Source: Neoroseomonas eburnea
GTDB taxonomy: Bacteria > Pseudomonadota > Alphaproteobacteria > Acetobacterales > Acetobacteraceae
Length of the DNA stretch: 64,000 bases
Reading direction: 5' to 3'
NCBI RefSeq assembly: GCF_018129005.1
Contig: NZ_JAAEDL010000003.1
Location: forward strand, 186,001-250,000
The notes under the pieces were generated by a model, which saw nothing but the letters and a program-made list of their open reading frames with translations, was not told the origin of the DNA and made no database searches. This document shows positions 63,838 to 64,000 of the stretch, one piece after another. The translations under genes and the position numbers were made by a program. Each line of letters opens with the position of its first letter. Within the stretch, counting starts at the first letter, position 1.

Positions 63838-64000
63838 TCAGGCCGTCAGTCGCAGCAAGGCCCGGGCGTTGCCGCCGCCGACGCGGCCGCGCACATCCTC
63901 GGCGATGTCCGCGGTGGCGATGAACTGCCCCGCGACCTCGGAGGATTCATAGGGGTAGTCGATCGAGAACATCACCCGTTCCGGTCCCATGGCCGCGAGC
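63838..64000 (-). CDS. Amidohydrolase family protein, C-terminal end (rest beyond the window)
   Basis: Only the last 54 residues are present, ending at TGA (63838-63840). They read GPERVMFSIDYPYESSEVAGQFIATAD, then GGGNARALLRLTA. The phrase ERVMFSIDYPYES, with its metal-ligand aspartate, and the closing GNA-x-x-LL-x-L are hallmarks of the amidohydrolase 2 (ACMSD/gamma-resorcylate decarboxylase) group. Such enzymes are zinc- or manganese-dependent decarboxylases or hydrolases of aromatic or lactone substrates. It is on the same strand as the epimerase and Bug genes, but the 325-base gap argues for a separate transcript. Confidence 0.82.
   Translation of the reverse strand, partial: LAAMGPERVMFSIDYPYESSEVAGQFIATADIAEDVRGRVGGGNARALLRLTA

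Overview
This 64 kb window is a chromosomal segment of a high-G+C alphaproteobacterium. Gene content and order (lptF-lptG-lptD-surA-rsmA, acpP-fabF-mltG, glyQ-glyS-ppdK, radA-cvpA-purF, bamB-der, yicC-gmk) and the style of the proteins fit the Acetobacteraceae (a Roseomonas-like organism). That placement is inference from gene order and remembered protein families; there is no rRNA here to test it. No prophage, CRISPR array, tRNA, transposase or plasmid backbone gene was seen.

Layout. 0-5 kb: end of a nitroreductase, a DMT-type transporter, an acyltransferase, a short-chain dehydrogenase, then yicC and gmk. 5-9.5 kb: an AEC transporter, then a divergent envelope/redox regulon (cytochrome b561 and a PepSY protein leftward; PepSY protein, response regulator and histidine kinase rightward) around a striking four-box operator. 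9.5-16.5 kb: leftward lptF-lptG-lptD-surA-rsmA operon for LPS export and outer-membrane assembly. 16.7-21.8 kb: FAD oxidase, small conserved protein, split chromate transporter, dipeptide-type binding protein. 22-24.6 kb: acpP-fabF-mltG. 24.7-31.2 kb: YdcF, a LysR regulator, DUF2076, and a leftward group holding a cysteine-hydrolase amidase, a DehI-like protein, an Asp/Glu-racemase-fold protein, a GNAT enzyme and a CoA-binding protein. 31.4-35.6 kb: cysteine-peptidase-like orphan, S49 peptidase, M20 peptidase, an HNH nuclease with an AT-rich front half, SnoaL-like protein. 35.6-43.2 kb: glyQ-glyS-ppdK, a PD-(D/E)XK-like protein and a lysozyme-fold-like protein. 43.5-50.6 kb: methyltransferase-like membrane protein, ygfZ, three glycosyltransferases with an asparagine synthase, and a TPR protein. 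50.7-59 kb: radA-cvpA-purF, an SDR, a lipoprotein, and the YfgM-like/bamB/der set. 59-64 kb: a tandem pair of sulfotransferases, an unknown protein, a Bug-type binding protein, an epimerase, and the end of an amidohydrolase.

Most unusual content. The intergenic spaces are repeatedly filled by four families of dispersed, hairpin-rich elements, called here A, B, C and D. Family A is a two-hairpin half-unit, often as a mirrored pair. Family B is a G-rich hairpin with a CCTTG-type tail. Family C is about 145-155 bp with 12-bp terminal inverted repeats TSATACCAGCGG-like, one copy partly tandem. Family D is about 100 bp, two copies. A, B and C abut stop codons so closely that several genes take their stop, and two take their last 8-20 residues, from the element. 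No mobilising enzyme is in the window, so they look like non-autonomous elements.

The best candidates for undescribed biology are the operator array at 7122-7160, element families A and C, the compositionally chimeric HNH gene, the orphan cysteine-peptidase-like protein and the lysozyme-fold-like protein.
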